A stretch of DNA of 64,000 bases from Turnera subulata (lineage: Eukaryota > Streptophyta > Magnoliopsida > Malpighiales > Passifloraceae). Below are positions 10,250 through 21,421 of this stretch, piece after piece; the first letter of the stretch is position 1; each line of letters starts with the position of its first letter. The position numbers and the translations under genes were made by a program. The notes below the pieces were generated by a model that ran no database searches, was not told the origin of the DNA, and saw only the letters and a program-made list of their open reading frames with translations. The stretch lies in NCBI GenBank assembly GCA_028386065.3, contig JAKUCV010001113.1, positions 25,545-89,544 on the forward strand, given 5' to 3'.

Positions 10250-11686
10250 GTTCCACCCCACTTAACGAAATTTCGTCCTCAAAATTTACATAATAAGTCA
10301 AGCAACAAAGTGCTTAACTGACACAACAAAGATTATCCAGTACCAAAGTACCTTCGGCCAAAACTACCAAGTAGAACCATCATGTCCATCAATCACACTT
10401 CAAGGTAAGAACTCCAATATACCAAGTCAATCATCGACTCTACTCAAACATGATCAGTAGCACATAAGATCAAAGCACTAACCCTAAAGTCTCATTCAAA
10501 CGTCATCAATATTATTAATACCAGAATCTATAAACTATTTCATTTATCATCACTCAACCAAAATATATCCAGACTTTTTAAGCCATTAAGCATATCCTCC
10601 AATAACAGAACCCAAAATTGTTACCTAAGTAACAAGATTATCACTCCCCCAAAGTGAATATCTCAAGAACCAAAAATCCATAATCAATCTCTTGTTCTGA
10701 ACCTCAAAGTATTTTATTCACACACCCAAACAACCATAATCTATCCTAGGCACAAAAACCCGATCATTACCGAAATATCATAGTTATAAAACTATACCTT
10801 AGATTCCTCAATACCCAAGCATCCTTTCATAACTCACTTTCATGAATCTATTCCGCAAGCCATTCTTAACACTAACATCAAATCTCTTTGATGAAGAAAT
10901 TAAAACATCATTGTATCTCTCATCACATAATTAGCTAACTAGCAGCTGAATCATGATTCCCGAGAACAGCTCAAATTCAAACCTCAATGTAACATGCTAT
11001 CGACATCCTAATCTAGCATATGAACTATAACCTCAGCAAGATTCATGATCAAAACCTTTTTATCACAATCACCACTAATATCTCAAAACTCAACAAAGTT
11101 AAGTACCTCAAGTATCATTAAAAGATAATTCTCCAAAATATACCATTTTATCAACATCAAATTAATTCAAGAAGTTACCAGCTCGAACTCTGAACAAGAT
11201 TAAATCCGTAGTGTAACTCATAAGTAAATTCAAATCCTCAAGTTTAGTAAAATCAGACCACAAATAACATGATCACCGAAATTACAAGAGTCATATCCAC
11301 AAGTATCACTTCAAATCATCTCATGACAGATGTATCATCCAAAAGCAAAACCGACGGTTCTTACTTGTATTGGCCAGTTCCACACAGACAAAGGACACAA
11401 GCAAAGAGTCAAGAGTCTACATCGACTCTGACAAAACAGTGGATATTCCACAAAATTAACTTTGCTACAGCCAAAGCTGTAAGGATAAACATGTCGTTCA
11501 ACAACAATACCGGGTCACTCCGACCCCCAGCAGGGGCATGTCCTCCACCGGATCCATAGTACGACTCACTATATAAATGCATAAGTCAATGCAACATACG
11601 ACTCAAAAAGGAGCAGACATATGCACAAAAGATCACAAAACATTTCAAAACATTCCCAAGGATCTAAAGCCTACTCCGCTACCAAC
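10250..11686 (-). other. LARD internal region, non-coding, with polypurine tract at its left end
   Basis: Minus strand ends GACGAAATTTCGTTAAGTGG then GGTGGAAC against the LTR, which is the chromovirus pol tail plus polypurine tract (10250-10264). The remainder is A/C-rich on the plus strand and holds no gag, protease, RT or integrase motif in any frame. The 96-codon plus-strand frame at 11269-11559 shows no domain. Confidence 0.75.
11672..11684 (-). other. LARD primer binding site
   Basis: Minus strand TGGTAGCGGAGTA starts two bases inside the LTR boundary at 11687. It differs by one base from TGGTAGCGGAGCA of the autonomous chromoviruses here. Confidence 0.7.
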
Positions 11687-13588
11687 TGAAACGCCCGTGT
11701 CCCAATTTATTAGTATAAAATGACTTTAAATATAAAATGACCAAATTGCCCTTATCATTCCCGGGACACGAAAATATAATCAACTGAAACACCGTATCCC
11801 AAATTATCCATTAGATTAATTATATCATGTGAAGTGGCCAAAATGCCCTTCTCCCCCGGGATACAATAAAATCAAGAAAAATCATTAATTATGCAATATA
11901 AAGACAATACAGTATATCAAAATAGAGTATGCAGCGGAAGACAAATACATAATCAAATATGAATGTAATGCACCCTATGGATCCGACCCGAGGAGGAAAG
12001 CACCGCCACCTGCTGATATGCACCATTGCTCATCGAACAGCCAACTTGTAAAAGGTCTGTGAGGGGATGAGACCAACCACAGTCTCACCGCAAACAAATA
12101 AACCAATAATATACAAATACAAATCAACTACAAATACACCGGCATTAGGCAATAGCAAACACTGAGCACAAACAATTCACAACACACAACACCAGTCATC
12201 ACCAGACTTCAACCACCACTTACCATTACTTATTTTATTATTTTTATTATTAGGTTTAAATGTTTTATTAGGGCCCTCTACTGAAGTTAATATCAAAAAT
12301 ATCAATATCTAGTCCATGTATTCAAACACCAACAAAGACAGCCATGGAAGCATGAACCACCATAGAATACGATTGCAAAACCCAACAAGCAAAAACAACC
12401 CAGTAGCTATATAAAACACAATTGAACCCTTACATTTAATTTGATGGTTTTGCCAGAGTCCAAGGATTCACCGACTCCCGGAGTAAACCCGACACCACCG
12501 TCCGCCTTTAACACAATTAGACCTGTCACCAGAAGCTCGACCACGGTTGGAATCCAAACACAAGACCATCAGCCCAAAAAAAAACCACTATACCCGACAA
12601 AAAAGAGATGAAGAGAATGGAGAAGAAGAAAAGAGAGGGGAGGAGAAGAACTATGGTCTTACCAAGAAGGCAGCCCCTACGACTCCCAGTCGCAACTGCC
12701 GATCCCGCCTCAAGCCTTGGCTTCCCTCCTTGACGTAGCAACAAGGTGTCAGACCACCAACATATCAAAAACAACCCTGATTTAAACTCAAAACAACGAA
12801 GCAACCACCAACACAACCCGATTACTTCTAGAACTCGGGAGGGTAAGAGAAGAAAAGGAAAAAGGAGGGAAAAAGAGAGGCGGCAGAGGGGCATTACCCG
12901 ATGAAGCAGGAGTGGCAACGATTCGAGCTGGGTCTTTGAATTCCTCGCACAGAGGGGGCTAGGCACAGCCTCGCCTCCCACACCCCAAGTCCCTCCCGGC
13001 CTCGTCCTCGTCGTCATGTAGAAACGGTGGCGTGAGAGGTGCAGCGTCGGCAGCGGATCGAAGAGGAAGAGAAGGGAAAAGAAGATGGCAGTGGTGTGTG
13101 TGTTTGAGGCCACAAGGCAGAAAAGGAAGAAGAGAAGCGACGCAACAGCCGGTCAGGGAGGAGGAAAGAAAGAAAGAAAAAGGGAGGAGAGAGAGAGAAA
13201 GAGAAACTTTTATACTCTAGGGTTAGGGTTGATTTCGGCCGGGACCAAAACGACGTCGTTTTGGTCTTAGGCACGGTCAACCCTCTTCCCTTGGTCAAAA
13301 CGCTGGCCAAGTGTGTGTTTTATGTTTAGCCTATCCCGAAAGTACGTAGTTTTTGGCAAAACTACACTACACCATGTGTTTCACCCTAAAACACATATAA
13401 ATTCCGTAAAAACCCGAAATTAGGATTAAATCCAACATATATAAAATATTTCCATGGAAAATAAATTAATAAAATTAATTTTCTTGACCAAAAATTTCAG
13501 AAATTCTGCAAGGGTAGAATTGGAATTTAAATTCCAAAAATTCCAAAAATTCTATAAAAATTAAATACCGAGAATTTGGGGCATTACA
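11687..13588 (-). repeat. LARD 5' LTR
   Basis: 1902 bp, near-identical to 8349-10249 along its whole length, with scattered substitutions and short indels. TATA box at 13208-13214 and 24-bp palindrome at 13243-13266. Ends ...GGGGCATTACA at 13588. Confidence 0.9.
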
Positions 13589-13769
13589 GTGCAGAAGAGT
13601 TGGTGAAGGTGCTCTCCTTGAGGGGGATAAAAAGCATCATGTCCCGAGTTTGAATCCCTAGTGCTGCAGATGAGTTGGTGAAGGATTAAACCTTGAAAAG
13701 GTGTGGGCTGAGGGATGTGATGTAACAATACCTGAATATGGTGGGTCCCTCGGGGAGAGGGCCTTCATA
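13589..13769. repeat. SINE-like 181-bp segment between LARD and the resumed copia gag
   Basis: Follows the LARD LTR end and stops just before AATCA, the same five bases that precede the LARD. It contains a tRNA A-box-like AGTTGGTGAAGG near 13598 and a B-box-like GAGTTTGAATCCC near 13650, about 45 bp apart, as in tRNA-derived SINEs (a B box reads GTTCGAATCC). No poly(A) tail is seen. It could instead be flanking sequence captured during insertion. Confidence 0.4.
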
Positions 13770-13997
13770 AATCAGGATGTTAGAAAACATATAAAAAGAA
13801 TATATCATACAGGCCAAATATGGTTTTTAGAAAAACAAATCGTAGTATGCAATCCCATAGTTTTAGAAGAAATCCTTTTGTGCATTCTTCTAGGAATCAT
13901 ATGCATACACATTATCATGCACCACGTATTACTTGCTATTACTGTGGAAAGAATGGTCATAGCATCAAAGCTTGCTGGATTAAAAAGGGGGATGATA
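13770..13997 (+). pseudogene. gag of SIRE/Maximus-like copia element, continuation with second zinc knuckle
   Basis: The frame resumes at AATCAGGATGTT with NQDVRKHIKRIYHTGQIWF, continuing the STTN codons lost at 8348. After a frameshift near 13820 it encodes MQSHSFRRNPFVHSSRNH and CYYCGKNGHSIKACW, a CX2CX4HX4C knuckle placed as in SIRE-type gag. It is cut at 13997 by the Tat LTR. No pol of this element was found in the window. Confidence 0.75.
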
Positions 13998-15173
13998 TGA
14001 ACACCCAAATTTAGCCACCCACTTATTTCATTGGATTATAATTGTGTTTTAGAGCCCAAGGTTAATTTTATTAATTTTTGGTCTTTAATTTGGCTCAGGA
14101 ACCCAGTGAATAAATCAGTGGACTATTCTTATAATTAGGCCCAGGCTTAGCACGAATTTTCTGGCTTATTTGTCTCTGATTTTTGTCAAATTAGAGGCCC
14201 AATTAAGTTAGTTTATTATTTTGCCTATTTTATGGAATAAAAGAGGAATAATTCTTAATCCTTGGAGTGAAGGTTAAGTAATTGAGTTTACATGGAAAGA
14301 GTATGGAGTTTTCCTCAAGAATAGGGAGATTTTCTTGTCCAAGAATCCATACTTTGCACGCAAGAATCGAAATTGAGTCAAAATAAGGAAAATCGGGTCA
14401 AAATAGAAGAAGCCATGAACAGTAACCGACAGGCCGGTGGTCATGGGGCCATGACCGCCACCAGACATGACAGCCAGCAGATGGCGGTCGTGTGTTCCAG
14501 TTTCGATAATTTTTTTGGTTTTTCCTCTTTTTTGATTTCTACCCTCAGCCATTGGATTTAGGGGTTTAATCTCGACCCTAGGATCAAAACCATGCCTCCT
14601 CAGACCCTGAACACTATAAATAGAACCCTCATAATACAAGTTTGAGGAGGTTGGCGATTAAGCTCTTTGCTTGGGAAAGCTCTTCTATTTTCTCTTCTAT
14701 TCAATTTCTTTACTTTTCTCCGCCAGATTTCACGGGGTTTGCTGTTTAATTTGTCTCTGCAGTAGTTCCAGAGCCAATCAAGGTGGAACTAAGGAACAGA
14801 AAGAGGGTAAAAGCAATCTACAACCCTCCAACGTGAAGAACGACGAAGAACACGCCCTTGGTGGTAACTTAGTCTCTTTTCCTCTGATTTCTCTCTGCTG
14901 CTGCGATTTTTGTCTCTGATATATGCTGACACTGACATGTTTGCTTGAGTGTTGTCTGTAATCTCAGAACTACGTGAGCTTTGAACCCAACCGGGGTACG
15001 TAGGATGTCTCTAGTGGTTGAGACGCAAGCTCAATCTTCTTCTACCCCTTTCTTTTTCTTTCAAGCAAGGAGTTATTCTTTAGTTTTTCCTTAGTTTTTC
15101 CCCGGTAATAAAACTTTGATGGCGACTCCATCGATTTCTCTGTCACGAGGTGAGAAAGTTCCGGGTTCTCACA
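13998..15173 (+). repeat. Tat 5' LTR
   Basis: 1176 bp from TGAACACCCAAATTTAGCC to ...CGGGTTCTCACA, immediately followed by a primer binding site. It cuts the copia gag at 13997 (last five flanking bases TGATA). TATA box at 14614. Confidence 0.8.
14614..14622 (+). promoter_or_regulatory. TATA box of the Tat LTR
   Basis: CTATAAATA lies about 550 bp before the LTR end, preceding a polypyrimidine-rich segment typical of an R/U5 start. Only a sequence match. Confidence 0.55.
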
Positions 15174-15175
15174 GC

Positions 15176-15190
15176 TGGCGACTCCGCTGG
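15176..15190 (+). other. Tat primer binding site
   Basis: TGGCGACTCCGCTGG starts two bases after the LTR end. Plant Tat/Ogre elements commonly have TGGCGACTC-type sites, thought to match a tRNA-Arg. A shorter copy, TGGCGACTCC, also lies inside the LTR at 15119. Confidence 0.7.
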
Positions 15191-15911
15191 CGATTCGTGG
15201 GTTTAAGAAATAATGTGCAATTTTCGCTTGAGTTTTGTGCTTTGTTACTTGTCACTTGCATGTTGCATTATGATTGTGTGATAACATCTACCTTAAGGGG
15301 GTGCGACGAGTCCTTGCCCATACATACCATCATTCGTGGTGATATGGTATGCGATTTGTCCGTCACCTACCGCGCGCGATGATTTGGAACCTTGGCCTTC
15401 GACCTCACGCGGCATCCCTGTGTCACATGTGAGTCGGTTGAACCTCCCATAGCAGCAGTTTCTTGGCCCCCAACCAGCTTATACCCTTGCTTATAGTCGA
15501 ACGAAACCCTAGGGGTACTTCCCCTGTGTGGAAATATGTTGTATGATTATGCCTGCCATTCGTGGATCCGAATTAATTGTGCATTCATATCTTCCTTTTC
15601 AAAATAAAACCCTAGCCGAGTCTCTTTTTCAAAATCTTTTTCTTTTTAAATTGTTTTCCATTCAACGAGCCGATTTATATTTTTAAAATTAATTTTTTCA
15701 AAAAAATTGAAAAAGGAAAAAATTGAAAAAAAAACCCTACTTTTTTGTGCCTAAAACCTCATGTTTTCAAATAAAAACTTCGGCTCCAAATCCTACCTTT
15801 TTTCCAAATAAAGCATCCCTTCTCTGTGCATTTGAGTGGTGTTGCAATCAATGAATAGTCCCTTATACGTGCGTTTACCCTTAGGACACCACGAGCGACG
15901 ACACTATCCAA
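15191..15911 (+). other. Tat 5' leader
   Basis: Untranslated stretch between primer binding site and gag. It includes a low-complexity A/T stretch with AAAAAATTGAAAAAGG repeats near 15700-15735. No coding motif recognised. Some gag N-terminal codons may precede 15912 in frame, but no better start is visible. Confidence 0.5.
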
Positions 15912-17478
15912 GTGAATGATCCAACTGTTGTGGGTGAGTTGCTGGAGAAGTTGAAGGGCGTTAGCATGGCTCAATTTCTCGAGGCACTGAATGTAGCAAA
16001 GGGTGGTGATGGTACCGTTGCCCAATCTTCAAAGAAGAATACTAGCAAAGCCGATGATAAACGGCCAATCGTGATTGATGAAGACATGGACGCTCCGGCA
16101 CCTCATCTAGAGGATAAGGTTGACAAGATTCAAGGAATTCTCAAGGATTTCAAGTGGAAGGAGGACGACTATAACCTTTATCGATTAGCTCTCTTCCCAG
16201 AGGCTCGGTTTCCCGACAAATTCAAGATGCCTGACTTTGACAAATTTGATGGAACGGGTTGTCCACATACGCACTTGAAGATCTATGTCCGCACTCTCTT
16301 TCCTATGGGAATTAGTCCCCAATTGATGGCATAACTATTCCAACACTCTTTTGGAGGAGCGGCTTTATCTTGGTTCATGTCATTGGACGACGACCGTGTT
16401 TCCAAATGGGAGGACATTTGCAAGGAGTTCGTTGAGCACTACAAGTATAACACTACCGTTGATGTCACCAAGAGAGATCTCGAAACTACCAAGCAACAAG
16501 CTCAAGAGACCTTTTCTGAGTTCATCACTAGGTGGCGCAACAAGGCATCTCGAACGGTGAAGCATCCATCCGAAGAGGATCAAGTCCAATTGGTAATCAA
16601 GATACTTGCAACCAATCTACTATGATCGCAAGGTGACAAACTATTATGCTAATTTCAAGGCCCTAATTGGCACGGGAACTCAATTGGAAGAAGCCATTGC
16701 ATCCGGTAAGAACAAGACTCCTCAAGATAACTCTTTTCAAAGAAGGAATTTTGGGACAAGCAACCACAAGAGATCAGCGGATGTGAATAACGTGGCGGTG
16801 AATGCGCCAATTCAACTCGGTGAGACAAAAAGGCAATTCAGTCGATTGTCTATGCCACTTAGCACTGTTCTAAAGATATGCATGGCACAAAATGCCAACA
16901 CACCGTTAGCACCGCCAACTGATCCAAGTCCCAATCTTGATCAAAGTAAGCATCGTGAGTTCCACCAAATCTGTGGGCACAAGACCGACGATTGTATTCG
17001 ACTACGCCATGTGGTGCAAGACTTGAATGACCAGGGGAAGCTCATTCCTCCAACAAAGCTGAACACCAAGACGAATCCTTTGCCTCCACACAATACCATT
17101 AGTGCCATCTTTGACGAACTCTTGGATGCTTTTGAACTTATCCATCCTATGGAGGAATTAGAGTGCATGATGCTCATCGACTTGAATGACTACGTGAACC
17201 TCAAAGAAGAGGATGTGGACGCCATCACTAGGTCCGGATGTGTTGCCAAGCCAATTGACCTTGAAGCTGACAATCCCACTATGCCACCGAAAGTCCCTAA
17301 TGAACCCGAGGAGGATCCACTCTTGAAGCAATTGAAAAAGACTCAAGCAAACATCACCATATGGGGATTGCTCATAACTTCACGACCACATAGGGAGAAA
17401 ATGCTACAACTTTTGGCAAACCCACAAGTACCCATTAACACTACACCGAATGATTTGGGAGAAATTATGGCCACCTAA
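15912..17478 (+). pseudogene. Tat gag, broken
   Basis: Contains FPEARFPDKFKMPDFDKFDG and, after a stop, FGGAALSWFMSLDDDRVSKW and TTKQQAQETFSEFITRWRNK, the Tat-type retrotransposon gag core, then YANFKALIGTGTQLEEAI. Breaks: TAA at 16333-16335 where CAA (Q) is expected, and a one-base frameshift near 16607. A CCHC-like motif survives as HRE..HQICGHKTDDC near 16970, typical of the Tat gag C-terminus. It would form the capsid of the particle. Confidence 0.8.
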
Positions 17479-17908
17479 AGCAACAAAAATGCTATCACCT
17501 TTTCCAATAAACACCTAATATCAAGCAAAGGCAAGCACACGGATGCACTCTACATCACGGTGCATGTCAAAGGAAATCAAGTCCCTATGGTCCTAATCGA
17601 TAATGGATCGGCCAACAATGTGTGTCCCTTAAAAGTTTCCAGTGTCCTTGGGTTAGGATTGGATGACTTCACTCCTTCAAGACAAACCGTCAGCTTATGA
17701 CAATGCAAATAGAGAAGTCCTTGGTACCATTACCCTTGAAGTCAATTTCGGCCCGGTAGCCTTCCCTATCGAGTTTCAAGTCCTTGATATTGCATCGAGC
17801 TTCAATCTACTACTTGGAAGACCTTGGTTGCATCAAGCTAAAGCCGTACCATCTACGTTGCATCAAATGCTCAAATTCCCACACAATGGTGGTATTGTGA
17901 CTATCTGA
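17479..17908 (+). pseudogene. Tat aspartic protease, broken
   Basis: After a TAA at 17476-17478 the frame-shifted product reads YITVHVKGNQVPMVLIDNGS, with LIDNGSA as the Tat form of the catalytic D-T/S-G motif, and later EFQVLDIASSFNLLLGRPWL, whose LLGRPW is the conserved second protease element. The longest open piece is 17663-17908. It processes Gag-Pol. Frameshift near 17660 separates the active site from the rest. Confidence 0.8.
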
Positions 17909-18689
17909 GGAGGGGCATTGGACCTACCTGCCAAGAAAGTGCATGAACTAGACGAGGATAAAGAGATCTCCCTTTCTGGTTTTGCATTCGAAGCGGTCAA
18001 CACTTTAACTTGAGGATTGGAGCATCAAGAGAACTTTCCTCTATACTATGACCCGTTTAGCAACACAAGGATCATGGGCATCATGAAGAAGATGGACTTC
18101 TTACCTTTCATGAGGCTTGGACGTCACCAACAAGGGATTCTTGAGCCTCCACTGACTCAAACCATTATCCCACCCTTTGGCTTGGGATACAAACCTACAC
18201 CCGAGGACATGATGAGATTGGAAGCTAGAAATAGGGAACGAACCCGCACCAAGAAGGAGAACTGAACTTTGGACTTCAGAGTGGATCCCTACTTCAAGAC
18301 TCTGAATGGACAATTTGTGAAGGAAGGTGATGATTTCCCCTATTGAGGCTTTCCCGAACCTTGGTACTCACCCATTATTAGGTCTCCACTACCCGGTTTT
18401 GAGAAATTATTTGATTGTAGGCTTGATGAGGTCATACATACTAAAGATGGCGAATGCAAAGATTTTGGCCTCGAAGGTTTATTTGGAGATATGCGGTTGG
18501 AGCATGGAGTCACGCATGATTACCCCTATCCTAGGACCATTGAAGCAATGAGAGTGGAGCAAGCCATCTAGTGGTGAAGACGAGTACGAGTCTGAGTCCG
18601 CATTTTCTTTCGATAATAAAGAGGAGCAACCATAAGGTCCTCCCGATTTTCAATTCAACTCATCTAACTCTTTCGAGGATAATGATGTT
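17909..18689 (+). pseudogene. Tat protease-RT linker, broken
   Basis: Pieces in changing frames include MGIMKKMDFLPFMRLGRHQQG and FGLGYKPTPEDMMRLEARNRER, matching the linker that precedes RT in Tat polyproteins (G.GYKPT..D is recurrent there). No catalytic motif. Several stops. Confidence 0.6.
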
Positions 18690-19198
18690 TTGCGTTTTTC
18701 AAAGAATAATATGAAGCTTACATTCCCTTACATTGGTGTTTGTGATGATATTGTTGTTTGCATGGATGATGTGTATAATGATGATGAACTAAGTAAATTC
18801 CATGAAACACCCACTCTTTCTGAATCTAATGAGGGTGAATCAATTGAGATTAACTTGGGAGCTGAAACCGAACCTAAAGTCACCAAAATGAGCACTACAT
18901 TACCCGATAGTATTAAGGAAGAACTCCCTGCCTTGTTCTGAGAATACGTGGACGTATTTGCATGGTCCTACAAAGATATTCCCGGTATCGATCCAGAAAT
19001 CGTGCAACACCATATCCTGACTTTTCCGAGTGCCAAACCTGTCAAGCAAAAGGCGCGCCGCCCTCAACCACAATGGGCACTCAAGGTAACAGAGGAAGTG
19101 GAAAAGCAACTCCAAGCCGGATTCCTGGAAGTGATAGACTACCCTGAATGGTTAGCCAATATCGTCCCTGTGCCAAAGAAGGATGGTAAGGTCCGCAT
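18690..19198 (+). pseudogene. Tat reverse transcriptase, N-terminal part
   Basis: Encodes EYVDVFAWSYKDIPGIDPEIV, HHILTFPSAKPVKQKARR, EVEKQLQAGFLEVIDYPEWL and VPVPKKDGKVR, the start of gypsy RT. A TGA at 18939-18941 interrupts it. The frame is cut after KVR by copia-2 at 19199 and resumes at 27593 with CVDYRDLNKACPKD. Confidence 0.9.
19194..19198 (+). repeat. Left target-site duplication of copia-2
   Basis: CGCAT here and again at 27593-27597, exactly flanking the TG...CA ends of copia-2. Confidence 0.9.
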
Positions 19199-20479
19199 TG
19201 TAAGTATCCGGTTCATGCAATTGACAATCAAAAGCATAAATACAACATGTATACGCAGCAGAAATACCAGATACACATGGAGGATCCATGTGAAGGGAGC
19301 TAAACCGAATAACAATTTTTCATACCTTGTTCGGTTGAGGTCTTTCACCCAACTGTAGAACCGAATCAGCTAGAGCCAGACAAAGGCCTCGCCCCTCTAC
19401 GGTATCCACACGAACCGCTGTAACCGGCTGAAGAACGTCTCACGACTTCAACCCGAGCTCTCCCGAACTGGTGTGCTAGCAACAGATTTCCGGGAGTTTT
19501 GTGTGTGGTGTTTTGACTCATCTTTCACAAAAAAGATATGTGTGTTTTGCTCTCAATTTTTCAGACCTCTCAAGAACACTTCTCAAGCTCTGAAAACTCT
19601 CTCAAGTGAGGAAGATGATGCAAAAGTGATCAGATCACTCAAGAACATCAAATGACATAAAGTAGTGGTTTAATGGCCAACATGGTGGTCCATTAAGCAT
19701 TATGATTATGTCTCCACATAATCATGTTACCCACTAATACACAAAACACACCAACTCATCACAGCACTAGTTTGGCTTAATTATGCTGACAATAATTGAA
19801 CCAAACCAGCCCAAAACGACCCTGGTCCAACCACGGTCGAACCGCACCTTGGTTCAACCATGGTTCAACCACGATTCAACCACCTGCTCGAATCAACGGC
19901 TATATGTGTGTGACCCTGTAGGCACTTGTTCGTTCGGCAATAATCGTAAAATCTCATTTTTACAATTATAAGCAAAGAGCGGCGTCTAGCAACACATCAT
20001 TGCCACCCGAACGACAAGATCAATACTGATTCCACATGCCTCGAAACATGTCATCGTCCCTTCGTCCCATTATCAAGATTAAACACGAGACATGGAATAT
20101 GTCAATCTCGCATATGTTTAATCTCGGTTTCTTGATCCTCGAGTTAACCGGTAAAACGGATACCAATGATATCATATATCATTGTCCGAGCATGGCCATG
20201 CATTTATGGTTCAACTCTATCAAGAAACACTCCGATAATATACCCGTTATATGGGTTGGACGAATCCCCTCTGGATCGTACAAAGCCCACTACACACTCA
20301 TCATATACCCAATGATTACCCTTACGTCTATCCAGTTACGGATGACCAGGAATAATATCAAAGCATATGACTCACATGTTGGGAACCTTGATGATCACAG
20401 GTCTAAGGACAATACATTATAAGAACCGCTATCGACAAAACGTATAACGTTCCATGTAGCGTTCTCATGTGGGTCGTTC
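19199..20479 (-). repeat. copia-2 3' LTR, truncated
   Basis: Closely matches 26022-27302 but similarity stops after CATGTGGGTCG; the last 270 bp of the other LTR (its U3 start on the minus strand) are absent and the sequence passes straight into the RNase H coding region. So a deletion removed the end of pol, the polypurine tract and part of U3. Confidence 0.85.
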
Positions 20480-21135
20480 CATATAACTCTGCACAGTCTG
20501 ACATTGCCTCTATCTATGATCCCTCTAATAAGATGATAGCGTCAGAGTATATGTTTGGATCTCTGGTGGTATCACGGTTCCTAAGCCTTTGCGATTGTCT
20601 CTTTGTTGTCACAATAGAGCTCAATCGGACTCTCAATGCTCGGAACCACACCAAGTTCGGTTACAAACTTCTTGATCCAAACAGCCTCTTTCGCCGCATC
20701 TGAGGCAGCTATGTACTCAGCCTCGGTTGTAGAGTCGACTACTGTCTCTTGCTATGAACTCTTCCAGCAAACAGCCCCACCTCTAAGACAAAACACATAA
20801 CCTGACTGCGATCTAAAATCATCCCTATCGGTTTGGAAGCTAGCATCAGTGTAACCCTTTACAACGAGCTCATCCACGCTTCCGTAAACCAGGAATGCAT
20901 CCTTAGTCCTTCTCAAGTACTTAAAGATGTTCTTTACCGCTGTCCAGTGACACTCACCGGGATCAGCTTAGTATCTGCTTGTGACACTCAAAGCATAAGC
21001 GACATCCGGTCTAGTACATAACATGGCATACATGATAGATCCTATTGCCGAAGCATAAGGAATCTTACTCATCCGCTCTCTCTCCTTAGATGTACTAGGA
21101 AATTGATTCTTTGAGAGAGATATGCCATGTGACAA
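20480..21135 (-). pseudogene. copia-2 RNase H and RT C-terminus, truncated
   Basis: Minus-strand pieces show KIPYASAIGSIMYAMLCTRPD (RT end), EAEYIAASDAAKEAVWIKKF, VPSIESPIELYCDNK and HQRSKHI, the copia RNase H signatures, in several frames with a stop at KA*EP. The final NIADPLTKPL motif is missing because of the deletion that also removed the polypurine tract. Confidence 0.75.
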
Positions 21136-21304
21136 GGGCAAGAACCCTTTCTTGGAATCTTGCATGCTAAACCTCTTTAGCACCTTGTCAATATACGTAC
21201 TTTGACTTAGCCCGAGAAGCCTTTTGGATCTATCTCTATAGATCTTTATACCTAACACATAGGCAGCTTCTCCTAAGTCCTTCATCGAGAAATTCTTTCC
21301 TAAC
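21136..21304 (-). repeat. 169-bp copy flanking an assembly gap (first copy)
   Basis: Identical by eye to 21422-21590, on the other side of the run of N. It encodes part of the RT thumb (GEAAYVLGIKIYRD and VLKRFSMQDSKKGF). Two perfect copies either side of a gap suggest an assembly overlap that was not collapsed. Confidence 0.9.
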
Positions 21305-21421
21305 NNNNNNNNNNNNNNNNNNNNNNNNNNNNNNNNNNNNNNNNNNNNNNNNNNNNNNNNNNNNNNNNNNNNNNNNNNNNNNNNNNNNNNNNNNNNNNNN
21401 NNNNNNNNNNNNNNNNNNNNN
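21305..21421. other. Assembly gap, 117 N
   Basis: Run of 117 undetermined bases. The flanking 169-bp duplication implies that true sequence here may be nothing at all, with one copy too many in the assembly. Confidence 0.98.

Larger units (their letters stand above)
8349..13588 (-). mobile_element. Non-autonomous chromovirus derivative (LARD-like), both LTRs present
   Basis: Two near-identical LTRs of about 1.9 kb (8349-10249 and 11687-13588) flank 1437 bp that carry no gag or pol. The minus strand has a primer binding site next to the right LTR (11672-11684) and a chromovirus-like polypurine tract next to the left LTR (10250-10264), so the element is complete for its cis signals. LTR ends TGAAACGCCCGTGTCCC and GGGGCGTCACA resemble those of chromovirus B (TGAGACACTCGTGTCCC and GGGGCGTTACA), suggesting mobilisation by that family. 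Immediate flanks (AATCA left, GTGCA right) do not match; AATCA recurs at 13770, 181 bp further on. Confidence 0.85.

Noticed and set aside
12526..13113. 195-codon minus-strand ORF (begins MASNTHTTAIFFS) that might be a signal-peptide protein
   Set aside because: It overlaps the TATA and transcribed leader of the LARD LTR; the equivalent in the other LTR is broken. Hydrophobic residues come from a pyrimidine-rich strand.
13589..13769. Functional tRNA gene
   Set aside because: Box A- and B-like strings exist but no cloverleaf with paired acceptor stem is visible; a decayed SINE fits better.
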